Source of the DNA: Zygnema cylindricum
Lineage: Eukaryota > Streptophyta > Zygnematophyceae > Zygnematales > Zygnemataceae
Direction of reading: 5' to 3'
DNA: 64,000 nt
NCBI GenBank assembly: GCA_037447655.1
Contig: JBBHKE010001770.1
Span: 1-64,000 of the forward strand
This document shows positions 20,684 through 30,441 of the stretch, piece after piece. The position numbers and the translations under genes are program-made. The notes under the pieces were generated by a model, which ran no database searches, was not told the origin of the DNA, and saw only the letters and a program-made list of their open reading frames with translations. The first letter of the stretch is position 1, and each line of letters begins with the position of its first letter.

Positions 20684-22721
20684 AAAAAAAAAAGAGGCGG
20701 GATAAATTAAAAAGCACGATGGTAAACCATCTGAGTCCGGGGGTACAAAAGGGTTGGCAAGGCCAAAACTGAAAAACTACAAGCAGTGCAATAAAGTAAA
20801 ATAAAAGCACCCAAACCCAAAATGAGAAGCACGGCAACAAACAAAACCAAAATTGCAAGCCCAACCCCAACTCGATTAAATATCCACTAAAAGCAACCCC
20901 GTAAGTCCCCCCAGCCCGGGGGAGCACGTTGAGGGAGTTCCGGAACACGTCGACGATCCAAAACCGCCATAGCCGATCGAAGGAGAATAGAAGACTGCAC
21001 TCGCTATAAAGCCACAGATAAACGTTGACAGTAAAAAGAAGTAAGCACCGAAGGAGGAGGGCTCCCAGGTCCTCGTCGCTCGAAAGCAAGTCGAGCACAG
21101 GTACAGAGAAACTCGTCCAACGCAACACCCAAACAACCAAAGATGTCGACCGCCATCAGAATAAAGTCATCCATAGGGTCCTGGTGGGCATAATCACTCT
21201 CCTTCGCCTTAGCGACATCACAAACTGCCACCCCAACATGTCGAGCCGCCTGACCAACAACAGTAGCCCAAGTAGGATTCGCCAAAACAATATCACTGAA
21301 GATGCGACGGGCACCATCGAGCAAAACAACATCAATACGGCGCGAGAGAAACCCCCCAACGCACAAAAGAGCCCCCCTCTAAAGCGATAGTCGCAACGGC
21401 GTCACGAAAAGTGTCGTGCACCTAGATCAATTCTCCCCCATGGGAGCAACAAAGCAAATGGACACCATCCCAAGACATGACCAGAGGCACAAACAAGAGA
21501 GCCAAGTAAAGGAGGATGGGGGAGGCTAAGGTGAAACCGGAGGGCGGTGGTGAACTGAGCAGGTGAGAATCGGAGAGTGGACAAAATAGGTGGAGCGAAT
21601 AGCCGAGACCCAGAACGAGGGTCACCACAAGAGAGAAGACGGACACGCTCAACGGATTTCGTAACAAGGGTGGAAAAAATCGGCACATCCACTAGGGCAT
21701 GAGGAGGAAAAGAACGTGACGCGTACAATAGAAACCGCTGGAAAGGGAACACACCGTCTGAAATCCGGGGTCCACGGTGGCTAGAACAAGTGTGTCCCCA
21801 ACCAAGAAGCAAGAAACAAGAGTGGAGGCAATAAGGCACTAACTTCCCGAATATGCAGCGGGAGCAACACGGACAGTCGATAATAGACCTAACCCCCCCA
21901 TAGAGTCACGGAGGGATGCCTGAATGCGAGCCGGAGGCCCAAACTCACGATTGAATGCCCCACGACGTAGCAGAGTGTGGAGGACATCCATGAGGCGATC
22001 ATCAAAGGCTGAGAGAGAGTACACAAACGTCGAGGTGGGAGGGGAAGTTCGAGTAAGGTCAAAAGGGCGGTGGGGGAAACACCTAGTTAATATAGCAAAA
22101 GCCACTTGGGGATCAGGATGGTGGGGAAGGTCGTCCACGTTGGCCAGGTCTGTTTGTAGAGCATTATCAAGAAATTGGGTCACGAAAGTATCCAGACCAA
22201 TGGGGCAACCCAGCACACGAATGTCATTGGAGGGAGAAGGAGTTTGAAAACCAAGAGGGGGAGTGCAGAAAAGTGGAATATCCTTAAGGGACCAAATAAA
22301 ACACTTCGAACGCTAGACTGAAAGGTTGAGTTGGCTTAACTTTCCTTGAAAAAATTATATGCCGAAACGACTTGTTCTTTAGGTCCAACAATGTGCGTAT
22401 CATCTACAACCAAAGGGAAAAGGCAAGAAGGGAAAGCGGTTGCGGAAGCACGGATGGCCTGGTAATGGGCGAGGGCAAACAAAGGTCCGCCGAAAGGGTC
22501 GCCTTCGCGAGTGCCAACCGCAGAGGAGAGAGGAATGAGGTCACCATCGGCCGAGAAGGAAAGGCTGCAGATCAAAGGATAAAAAGCCCTCACAAAGGGG
22601 AATAGTTGGACAATCATAGATGGAGCCGCCATTAGCTTTGAAAAAAATGACGTTCTGATCCACCGTATTGAAGCTATTGGAAACGTCGACCTGAAGGACT
22701 AACCAATCTGGATGTACATCT
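20684..22721 (-). pseudogene. Decayed non-LTR-like reverse-transcriptase element
   Basis: Read from 22721 downward, recognisable pieces are: PDWLVLQVDVSNSFNTVD (RT motif A region, about 22650-22712); REGDPFGGPLFALAHY and VVDDTHIVG (motif B and the catalytic Asp pair, 22336-22632); VLGCPIGLD to RIQASLRDSMGGLGL (21839-22240); a frame with LFAPPILSTLRFSPAQFTTALR (about 21550-21650); and a C-terminal region RRIDVVLLDGARRIFSDIV ... AKAKESDY (about 21004-21366). That last region resembles a restriction-endonuclease-like domain (inference). From memory, such proteins are common in bryophyte and charophyte genomes. Frameshifts and stops separate all pieces, so it is inactive. The QGDP Gln is Glu here. 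Its upstream end is cut by a Copia LTR fragment. Confidence 0.75.
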
Positions 22722-22835
22722 TGAAACTCTGAGACCTCTATAAGTCCTCAGAGTGGACAGCTTCCAAGAAGCCTCTAGGATAATCCTGACCCCTTTGTGT
22801 TTAAGCAAAAATAACTGCCACCCTGGCAGTGGAAA
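22722..22835 (-). mobile_element. Copia LTR 3'-end fragment
   Basis: On the minus strand this reads CTGCCAGGGTGGCAG through GTCCACTCTGAGGACTTAT to GAGTTTCA, matching the 3' terminal about 115 bp of the LTRs at 48691-49726 and 54075-55123. It ends in CA directly against reverse-transcriptase coding sequence. The rest of the LTR is missing. Confidence 0.8.
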
Positions 22836-22910
22836 TCTTTCACGCAGTCCGAAATTAACAAATATAGGGGGGGAGCAATCCCACCGGATTTCAAAACCAC
22901 ACTTTTTCCA

Positions 22911-23468
22911 ATGATGGTCAATTATTTTGCCGGAGGGGAATTGGCCGATTATAAGGAGCGTCAACCCTTGTTGATGGCTCCCAGTATCAAAATATCAGAT
23001 CCAGACTTGGACGCCGATGTCGTTCACGCAGCCGCCGAGTTGTCCGCCGCCGCCGTAGCTCCTATCACCACCATGTTCACTATGGACATGAAGTTGGAGG
23101 CCCAAGGTAGGGCCTATGTAAATCATCTCCAAGCGGTACAAGCCGCCGAGGCCGCCACTCGGATGATTGCCAACCCCGCTCCCTGTACGACTCTCTTGGA
23201 CGCCTGGCGACTCCATAACACAAAAAAGAACGAAACAACAATCAAGGAGTTCACCGACATCCGATATTTGAAGAATGAAACTCCTCAGACTCCGTTCAAC
23301 CGCCTCTCTAGCCTCTCTCATAAGACCAAACTGTCCACCATTGATACGCCAGCAATGGCCACCAAATACTATGTGGCTGTTCGAAATTCATTCGGGCCAA
23401 CAGGCGGCAACTCTGAAAATTATGAGTCAAGGTCGAGCGTAATCCTCCGGGCGCTAAATAACACGTGA
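22911..23468 (+). CDS. Gypsy gag, N-terminal part
   Basis: An intact 185-codon frame, rich in Ala (a DVVHAAAELSAAAVAP stretch) with predicted helices, located where capsid would be. No sequence motif identifies it on its own; the call rests on position before the zinc knuckle and protease. The start could be either of two adjacent codons (ATGATG). The region between its stop and 23821 shows only broken frames and is presumably decayed gag. Confidence 0.5.
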   Translation: MMVNYFAGGELADYKERQPLLMAPSIKISDPDLDADVVHAAAELSAAAVAPITTMFTMDMKLEAQGRAYVNHLQAVQAAEAATRMIANPAPCTTLLDAWRLHNTKKNETTIKEFTDIRYLKNETPQTPFNRLSSLSHKTKLSTIDTPAMATKYYVAVRNSFGPTGGNSENYESRSSVILRALNNT

Positions 23469-23820
23469 TAGTTGATGATCACTTTGTGAGCGGCGAAAAG
23501 AAAAGGGCGCATCGGGCGAGCCAACTTCGGCGGTTTTACGAGGGAATCACCTCTATGCCTAGGAAATCATCAACTTCAAACTTTCTTGAGAAAATGTGAG
23601 TCAAACTAAACCAACCCCGCACGCGAGATGAATTTTATCTTTACAAGCTGAATAACCAGTCAGGTTGGAAAAGATGCGAATTAACCGAACTCTTGATCGC
23701 AAAAAGGTTTGAGAAGGGCGTGCACAAAGTCCGAGGCAACAGAGGACAAGGAGGCGGAGAGGGGACCGCCGCCGGTCACTAAGACGTATAAACCTACTCC
23801 CGCTCGAAATCTTTCATCTG

Positions 23821-24117
23821 TTGAGACAAATCCGACTTCCTAAATTTTATGATGCTCAGATCTCAAATGAGCTAAAGGGGAAGTATACAACCGAGGGGTC
23901 GAAATGTGAGGCTTGTGGTTTCATGGGGCACAAAGAGGGGCAATGTTTTCGGAAGAACGGGGTCCCAAAAGAAATGCTGCAATACGCGCTGTTCACAGGC
24001 AAAGGGGAAACAGCGGTTAATCCTCAACCACTTCAACTTTTGTATCCACGGGAATGCCGATCTCTCGGTGAACTAAGGCCCAATATGATGAGACAGGAAC
24101 AGCTCATCCAGCAATAG
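23821..24117 (+). CDS. Gypsy gag zinc-knuckle segment
   Basis: Contains CEACGFMGHKEGQC, a C-x2-C-x4-H-x4-C nucleocapsid knuckle, at about residues 29-42 of this frame. Such knuckles bind the element's RNA for packaging. The frame ends at a TAG just before an open coiled-coil-like segment (QKLQKQKQELLQKLAKLEQQ) at 24127-24426, which is likely the same gag interrupted by a stop. Confidence 0.75.
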   Translation: MRQIRLPKFYDAQISNELKGKYTTEGSKCEACGFMGHKEGQCFRKNGVPKEMLQYALFTGKGETAVNPQPLQLLYPRECRSLGELRPNMMRQEQLIQQ

Positions 24118-24426
24118 AGCACTCAATTGGCCGCCTTGGCAGTAGAACTAGCCGCTCTCCGCGTGGGATCAAATGCTTGCACCCCCCAACCTCTGACGGC
24201 AGCTCAGAAACTGCAGAAACAAAAACAAGAACTGCTGCAAAAGCTGGCAAAGCTGGAACAGCAAACCGCAGTGGGGGGTAATGACAATGACCTTATGGGA
24301 TGGGATATAGAGCCTACAAATGCTCATCATGCTCGGACATTACTATCCGAAGCGTGGAACGTTGGAGTAGGGGATAGTCGTAGGCAACTGCGCCCTACAA
24401 CGTCCTCCCAGAGAAAGGACAAATAA

Positions 24427-25555
24427 CCGATAGAACGAGGGGACCACAGCCGCAAAGCCACCGGTCCTTTATCCTTCACACCCAGAGCGGTCCTCCTGAA
24501 CAATGACATTGGGCTGGGCCTAAAGCCGACTCATCCGCCTCCTCCAGCTCCAAAGAAACTTCCCCCTGGTTTCGAAGATTTTAAAAAACCCCAGCCGAAA
24601 AAAGATCCTTCAACCATTGAGACAGATCAGGAATGGTTCGACCGATACCTAGCTGAAAGACCAACCACAGATCCGCCGATGACACCTCCCACAAGGAATT
24701 CTGACGAAGAAAGTGAGGAAGCAGAAAGGGGGGAACAGGAGAAATCAGAAGACAAGGATTCACCCATTTCATCTCCCAAAGCTCTCCCTCGTTCCTCCAA
24801 GTTGACAGTAATGCTAGTACGGCACTTGATGCCCTACGCTCTAACTCACGTCAAAACGCTAGCCTCCTCTCACAATTTGCCCGAAAAAACACTCATACAG
24901 GCATTAGGGGAAGAGATTCACACAGAAGAGAAAGGGTCGCGTTTGCAAAACCACCCAAGACAAGCCTCATGGCGGCAAGACCAAAAACTTCTATGGCGGA
25001 TAGATATTATAAGGCCCTGTCGGTGGCTCTTATTCTTAACAGGACAGGAAATTTTAAACTTAATGGATACGACGGGTATCATGATGCAGTGGTAGATACC
25101 AGAGCTCTTCGAATCTCATAACCACATCAACATTACAACAAATGCCCGAGGAACTTCGGCCGAAAATCAGTCCAAGTGACATATGCTTGAGTACGGCCAG
25201 CAGTGGGAGCCAACCAGTATATGGCATCATCAAGGCAGTGGAGATCGAATTTGATAATGACGCGGGCCAATACGTTCAAATTCAACTCCACTTCCTAGTG
25301 GTGGAAGGTAAGCAATTTGAAATTTTGCTAGGTATGGCTACGTGGACAAGGTTTAACATGGAGTTGAGCGTGTGGAAGGAACAATTTATAGTTTCAGAAC
25401 CGAAGGACCCAAAGGGCACCAAAGTGGTGGTCCCCTTGGGTTTATGGAACCGGGGGAAAACAACCATTCCGGTATCTGGATGCTATCCCGTATACTCTAT
25501 ATCAACCCCTTCGGAGATGTTTGAAGACTCCACAGATATTGCTGACTCCATCTAG
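24427..25555 (+). pseudogene. Gypsy linker and retropepsin-like protease, damaged
   Basis: A frame open from about 24427 to 25119 has a Pro/Glu-rich linker. In an adjacent frame, at 25089-25106, lies AVVDTRAL, where retropepsins have D-T/S-G-A: the Gly codon is AGA (Arg), so the active-site loop is mutated. The frame at 25142-25555 continues with HFLVVEGKQFEILLGMATW, matching the later strand and ILLG block of retropepsins. Protease is therefore split over at least two frames and predicted inactive. Confidence 0.65.
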
Positions 25556-25719
25556 CAATTCCCTATTTCTAAGCGGTTGGAAAGAGAGTATCATAATCAA
25601 TTGGTATTTGGCCACACTTCGGCGGGAAGTGGACAGGAACTTTGCCGCCATATCGCACGGAACCGCAAAGGTTCTCCGGTCAAAACTTTCAACAGTTTCT
25701 AACAAAGGGAAGGACTTCG

Positions 25720-26822
25720 ATCAACAAATGGTGTCACTGGAGATCTTGCCATCGAGACTCAGGATTCCATCACTATTTTCCGGTATCAGTTTTGACCTGG
25801 AAGCCGTCCTGAAAGCTGGATACAAAGTAGAAACATACTCGGCAGTCGAGATTGACCCGGACGCCGGTGCATTCAGTGAGTATAGACTACAACAGCTTCA
25901 CCAACTTTACCCACAGCAACTCCCGGTATTTGCCATGTCTAACTCTCACCGCAAGCTTCCCCAGAATGTTGATAACATCACAAATTCGCATTTGGAAAAG
26001 CTAGGAAGAGTGTGGATAACATCACAAATTCGCATTTGGAAAAGCTGGGAAGAGTAGATCTGGTGGTCGCTGGATGGCCATGCCAAGCGTATTCATTAGC
26101 ACGACAGGGCAGGGGACACCATGATGTCCGTAGCAAAACATTCTTCCAGATGATGCGACTGATAATAGAGATATAGAAACGTGAGGACACGCCAGTGGGG
26201 TACGTCTTGTAAAATGTTTACCCCACAGGTGATAAAAGAAAACAGGTGGTCAGCAGCTAGAACCAAGTAACTCAAGTTCTGGGGACTCCCATAGTTTTTG
26301 ACGCAGCTCAGATCAGATCAAAGGCCCACAGAGTTCGAGCTTATTGGACCTACTTGGTTCCTCTTTCCATCCTCCAACAGTTGTTGAAAACACAAGTTCC
26401 AGATCCTAGCATCACAGTTCAGCAGATTCTCGGACAAGAGAGAATGGCCACTCCCGTGACCAAAGCCGACCGAGCACCCTTCTTCTGTTGCAATCATCTC
26501 GGGAATCCACGGAAAGCCCTTCCAACCCTGGTATCATTCCCTAATAGCCATGCTTACCGAAAAGGTGCACCAAGAATGATATTTGACAAAACAGCCGCTA
26601 CGTGGACAACACCAAGTATTGAAGATCGGGAACAAGCAATGGGATTTCAGCGGTCTCAATCTCAAAAAGGTGTCGTTTGATCGGGCAAAGTATAGATTTG
26701 AATGCAATTTCTTGGGTGCTGCAACATTCTCTGGCATTCTCCAGCCTACAATCTCCAAAGTCACGGACAACATACCTTCAAGCTCCACAATTGTAGGCCA
26801 TGCAAGCTACTCTACAGCTTGA
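25720..26822 (+). pseudogene. C5 cytosine DNA methyltransferase captured in the gypsy element, disrupted
   Basis: Motif I is SLFSGISFDLEAVLKAGY (25770-25823), followed by the acidic AVEIDPDAG. Motif IV, the catalytic Pro-Cys, is VVAGWPCQAYS with Cys at 26081-26083. ARQGRGHHDVRS and FFQMMRLI follow, as in this family. Motif VI (ENV) falls at 26210-26218, where Glu is replaced by TAA, leaving NV. Motif VIII-like QIRSKAHRVRAYW (about 26311-26349) and C-terminal TWTTPSIEDREQAMGF (about 26600-26650) follow. A 44-bp tandem duplication at 25971-26057 shifts the frame before motif IV. In-frame stops lie at 26174, 26210 and 26258, and another shift at about 26650. The enzyme family transfers methyl groups from S-adenosylmethionine to cytosine C5. 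The GWPCQ and REQAMGF forms recall DNMT3/DRM-like or prokaryote-like lineages; the clade is not resolvable by eye. Confidence 0.88.
25971..26057. repeat. 44-bp tandem duplication inside the methyltransferase
   Basis: GATAACATCACAAATTCGC starts at 25971 and again at 26015, and both copies continue through GAAAAGCT(A/G)GGAAGAGT. The period is 44 bp, which is not a multiple of three, so the duplication shifts the frame between motifs I and IV. The two copies differ at one position. Confidence 0.95.
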
Positions 26823-27104
26823 GGGGGGGAGAAAGGCAAGAAGAGAAAAATTCACAAAATTACATTCAGATAGCACACTGAACCTAGGAGTTTCCTCAGT
26901 GGGGGGGAGCGGAGGCTTAGAACACGAAATTGTCAGTAGCAACGTTTTTGCGGCCGAGCAAGGGACAGATCCACAAGTAGAGCTTAAATTCGACATCTCC
27001 CTCTCGATCGACGGTCGGAAACATGACCTGTAGTTGAACCCGGAAAGATGTATTGGATTCTAGAGGAACAGCTAGATCCACATCAGTAGGCTTGGCTCTC
27101 GAAG

Positions 27105-27740
27105 GTGTTAGAGGAGAATGGGCAGGTGTTCTCTTGGTCTGACACAGACATAGGAATCTATAAGGGGACCCATTTTCGAATAGATCTGACAGATGAGACG
27201 TCAACTGTTTGGCAGAAACAGTACTCTCTCAGATTCAAGGAGAAGGAATTCATCACCGCAAAGGTGCAGACTTTGGTAGACGCAGGGCTAGTGCAGGAGA
27301 GTACCAGGCTACATGAGTTTGCCTCTCCAGCAGTGCTCCAACCAAAGAAAGACTCCTCCAGGAAAACTGTAGATTACCGGATGTGTGGAGACTATCGGAT
27401 GCTCAACACAGCAACTATTTTCGATAGTGATCCCATGCCCACCACGGAAGAGGTCTTCGATTCTCTTGTTGGGGCCACCATTTATTCCACGTTGGATATG
27501 AAAAATGGATTCCACCAGATTGCAATGGAGCCAAAGCACCGAGAGGGAACCGCTTTTTGGGCACGATCCACGTTGTATGAGTGGCTGTACATGCCATTTG
27601 GTCTCAAAATGCACTTGCAAAATTCCAACGGGTTGTGGACGAGGCCCTCCGAGGAATTGATTGCGCACGTTGTTACATTGACGATGTGATCATTTTCTCC
27701 TAGACATTTGAAGAACACTTGGAGCATATATAGATCGTTT
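27105..27740 (+). pseudogene. Gypsy reverse transcriptase, frameshifted
   Basis: Frame 27105-27689 carries the Ty3/gypsy RT fingers and palm: SPAVLQPKKD, KTVDYRMCGDYRMLN, STLDMKNGFHQIAM (motif A catalytic Asp), then WLYMPFGLK. The YIDDVIIFS catalytic pair lies in another frame at 27674-27700, so one indel occurred at about 27600-27660. Downstream, DDARAEYL and similar RT/connection residues are interrupted by stops at about 27700-28090. Confidence 0.85.
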
Positions 27741-28094
27741 TTCGGGCTCTCCAAGCAACGGGCTTGGAGTGCCATCCGGGGAAGGGAATATTTGGGGTAG
27801 AGAAAATTATTTATCTGGGTCATGAATTGGCTTCGGGACAGTGGGTCCCCAAATGGTTAAGGTGGCAACTCTCGACGCACTTCCACCCGCGCAGGACATT
27901 TCTGCCCGCCGTACTTTCCTAGGTCTGGCCAACTATTACTGGAGGTTTATTCTCAAATTCAACAGCCACGCCCTGCCATTGAATCAATTATTGCGAAATG
28001 ACCAGGAGTGGCAATAGGTAGAAGAACATGAGATCACTTTCCAGTTCTTCAAAGAATCCCCTGAAGCAGCATCTGGTGCTCCGGATGCCGATCA

Positions 28095-28500
28095 CCAACG
28101 ACCAAACCTCTTTTATACTGATTGGAGCAAATTCGGATTGGGAGTAGTGCTGGCTCAATTGGATGATGCACGGGCGGAATACCTAGTGGCTTCCGCCAGC
28201 CGGAGCAATAACAGGGCCGAGGGGAATTACAACAGTTAACACGGGGAATTACTCGCCGCAGTATGGGCCATCACATAGTTCAGGCCTTACCTCTATGGAG
28301 TACACTTCACCCTTATTACGGATCACCAACCCCTCAAATGGATAATGGAGAACAGTAAGTTGACCGGCAAGCTGGCCAGATGGGTTCTCATTTTGCAGGA
28401 ATACGATTTCAACATCATCCACCGAGTAGGGGAGATTCATGGGAATGCAGACGGACTCAGCAAGAATTCAAACCCTTCCACCAGAGACTCTACTGGGCTT
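28095..28500 (+). pseudogene. Gypsy RNase H, with stops
   Basis: LFYTDWSKFGLGVVLAQ (first catalytic Asp), then HGELLAAVWAI (Glu), FTLITDHQPLKWI (Asp) and IIHRVGEIHGNADGLSK (final Asp), the Ty3/gypsy RNase H1 signature with YGVHFTLITDHQPL spacing. Stops interrupt between blocks at about 28239 and 28277. The last part is open from 28345. Confidence 0.8.
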
Positions 28501-28645
28501 GGCACGATGAAGACCCGGAGCTTAGCTTGGGACTTATCCGAGCTTCCTCTACCTCCATTTGGCTGCCTTGAGCTGAAGGAGAACTGTCAACTTTTGCTAG
28601 GGACGTCGAGGGGCATGCTCCCACTGGAGCCGGCCGCAAGGATAT

Positions 28646-30100
28646 TTGGAATGGCATCGATTCCCTCAGTCCATACAGAATGGTTCCCCTCTCCCTCACT
28701 TGGTCGAGAGTCATTTGTCCCTTGTTCGGACCTGGATGGTGGCGTATGAATGGGACAAAGGCATTCTTCTCAAGAAATGGGCCAATGGGACGAGGAAAGT
28801 GGTTCCTCCTCCGGCAGATCGACAAACCCTCATTGTTCGACTTCATCAGCAATGCGGGCACTTCGGACAGAAACGAACAACCTCACTAGTTACAAGGTCT
28901 TACTGGTGGTATGGGTTGCGGGCCCAACTCAACCATGTGGTGCAGACGTGCCCTTCCTGTGACCGGGTGAAAGCCGCCTTTGACAAGAAGGGTGGAACGG
29001 AACTTCATTCTCTCCCTATCCGGGGGATGTTTAACAGGTGGTCACTGGATTTGCTGGGACCACTTCGAACCAGCCGGAGGGGAAACCGTTTTGTTCTGGT
29101 AACGATTGAACACTTCTCCAAATGGATCGAACTGGTGGTTCTTCCCCGAAAGGAGTCAAAAGCAATCGCGGAAGCATTCTTGCAGAGAGAATTGTCCCAA
29201 TTTGGAGCACCGGCCAAAGTTCTCACGGATCAGGGGTCTGAGTTTGTCGAAGAATTTTCTAATCATTTGGAGAAGTGCCTCATTGACCATCGGTTGACTA
29301 GCCGAGACCACCCCCAAGCCGACAGTTTGGCTGAGAGGTGCGAACAGATAGTGAAGCGGTCAATACGAAAATATGTAGTTGAAGAGGATTTGGGGGAATG
29401 GGATAGACGGGTGCCTTGGATTGCCATGGTATACACGATCAACAGGCAGGCCTCCCTCCTATTCTATAGCTTTCACTTCATTCTCTTCGGCCGACATCCC
29501 ATCCTATTTGGAGCTGCCTCCGCTCAAGCGGTTGTGCTTCCGGAAATGGACAACCGGAGGACTGTCGAGAAACTAATTGCCGACCGGGCCAAAGTATTTC
29601 ACCGGGAAATACCTCTGGCTATGGGCAATTTACAGGCTGCTCAGCACCAGGATCAGCTCTGGTATTCCCACCGCCGGAGAGGGAATTATGTCCCACGACA
29701 ACGACGATTCATGCCTGAGGATTTTGTGTATCGCATGCAACAGAAGAAGGATACTTTGGACATTTTGGCCGGACGAGTGATACTGAAAGTAGTGGAGGTC
29801 TCTAACAAAGGGGTTCTTACCTTGGAGGGGAAAGATGGCCGCAAAATCAAAGAAAATCAGATCAATGTGGCTCCTTGCCACTTGCGGGGGTTAGAAGACG
29901 AACCCTCTTTCCACCTCGCCTATTTTGCAGAACCACCCTCTTGTTCCTTTGCTTGCAATGGGTCCTCTGTGCCCGACCTTCTGTTAATGTGTGAACACTT
30001 TCACGAGGGGTGGCATGACTGCTGCCTACCACTGAATTGGGAGCCCTGCTCTCAACTCGCAAATCCGTGGTTCTGTGGGGACTGCGAATTTGGCGGCTAG
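28646..30100 (+). CDS. Gypsy integrase with GPY/F-like module and C-terminal PHD-like finger, intact frame
   Basis: 484 codons without interruption. The zinc domain is HQQCGH ... CPSC. The catalytic DDE residues are in WSLDLLGPL, LTDQGSEF and ADSLAERCEQ. The C-terminal module ends KENQINVAPCHL, as in the GPY/F module. The last about 50 residues form a Cys/His cluster: CSFAC, LLLMCEHFHEGWHDCCLP, WFCGDC. This matches a PHD finger (LLLCDxCDxGWHxxCL ... WxCPxC), except that the expected second Cys of the CxxC before the histidine is Phe. PHD fingers read histone tails, so here it may guide integration to chromatin (inference). The true start is unclear; the first codons overlap the polyprotein in another frame. 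Confidence 0.85.
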   Translation: MEWHRFPQSIQNGSPLPHLVESHLSLVRTWMVAYEWDKGILLKKWANGTRKVVPPPADRQTLIVRLHQQCGHFGQKRTTSLVTRSYWWYGLRAQLNHVVQTCPSCDRVKAAFDKKGGTELHSLPIRGMFNRWSLDLLGPLRTSRRGNRFVLVTIEHFSKWIELVVLPRKESKAIAEAFLQRELSQFGAPAKVLTDQGSEFVEEFSNHLEKCLIDHRLTSRDHPQADSLAERCEQIVKRSIRKYVVEEDLGEWDRRVPWIAMVYTINRQASLLFYSFHFILFGRHPILFGAASAQAVVLPEMDNRRTVEKLIADRAKVFHREIPLAMGNLQAAQHQDQLWYSHRRRGNYVPRQRRFMPEDFVYRMQQKKDTLDILAGRVILKVVEVSNKGVLTLEGKDGRKIKENQINVAPCHLRGLEDEPSFHLAYFAEPPSCSFACNGSSVPDLLLMCEHFHEGWHDCCLPLNWEPCSQLANPWFCGDCEFGG

Positions 30101-30403
30101 TTTGTCAAATCCTCTTAGTTATACGGGACTCAGAGGAGGGGGGGAATCTGAAAGGGGTACGGGGTACTTTTTGTTTTTTCACTCCACTCCTCATTATTAC
30201 CTATGCATATCCCTAGGGGGGGAAAAGACAGAGAAGGGCCTAGTCCAAGTCCGGGGAATCATCAGCATTTGGGGTGGATGGCAGGTTTCTCATGCACACC
30301 TCATAGGACATCTTACCTGAACCTCACGGTCCCCAGGCACGCTCGACATGTTTGTGCCATAAAAAAATCTTTGGTAATCTAACCATGTGCCTTTCCCCCT
30401 TTC

Positions 30404-30441
30404 TTTCCACAATGTATCTCCACAATCGCATAAATTTCTTA
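30404..30441. repeat. 38-bp direct repeat, right copy
   Basis: Identical to 20646-20683. It is followed by GGGTGGATTGTCAATTTTGTACAAAG-type sequence that also occurs at 31617 and, diverged, at 32050, so it is part of a local repeat family. Confidence 0.7.

Larger units (their letters stand above)
22911..30130 (+). mobile_element. Ty3/gypsy retrotransposon carrying a C5 cytosine DNA methyltransferase and a PHD-like finger, degenerate
   Basis: Coding order on the plus strand: gag with CCHC knuckle (22911-24426), proline-rich linker and retropepsin (24427-25555), C5 cytosine methyltransferase (about 25720-26800), RT (27105-27740), RNase H (about 28100-28460), integrase with GPY/F-like module (28646-29900), PHD-like finger (29935-30087). 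A purine tract, AGAGGAGGGGGGGAA, follows at about 30131-30147, the expected place for the polypurine tract before a 3' LTR. No LTR pair is evident, so at least the 5' end is truncated. Frameshifts and stops occur in several domains; the integrase-PHD frame is the only long intact part. Base composition is markedly more GC-rich than the flanks. Acquisition of methyltransferases by retrotransposons has been reported for dinoflagellates and Klebsormidium; this copy appears to belong to that phenomenon. Confidence 0.85.

Noticed and set aside
20547-21390. Long overlapping open frames on both strands at 20547-21390
   Set aside because: The frame matching the reverse-transcriptase tail is the minus frame 21004-21366. 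The others are shadows favoured by locally higher GC.
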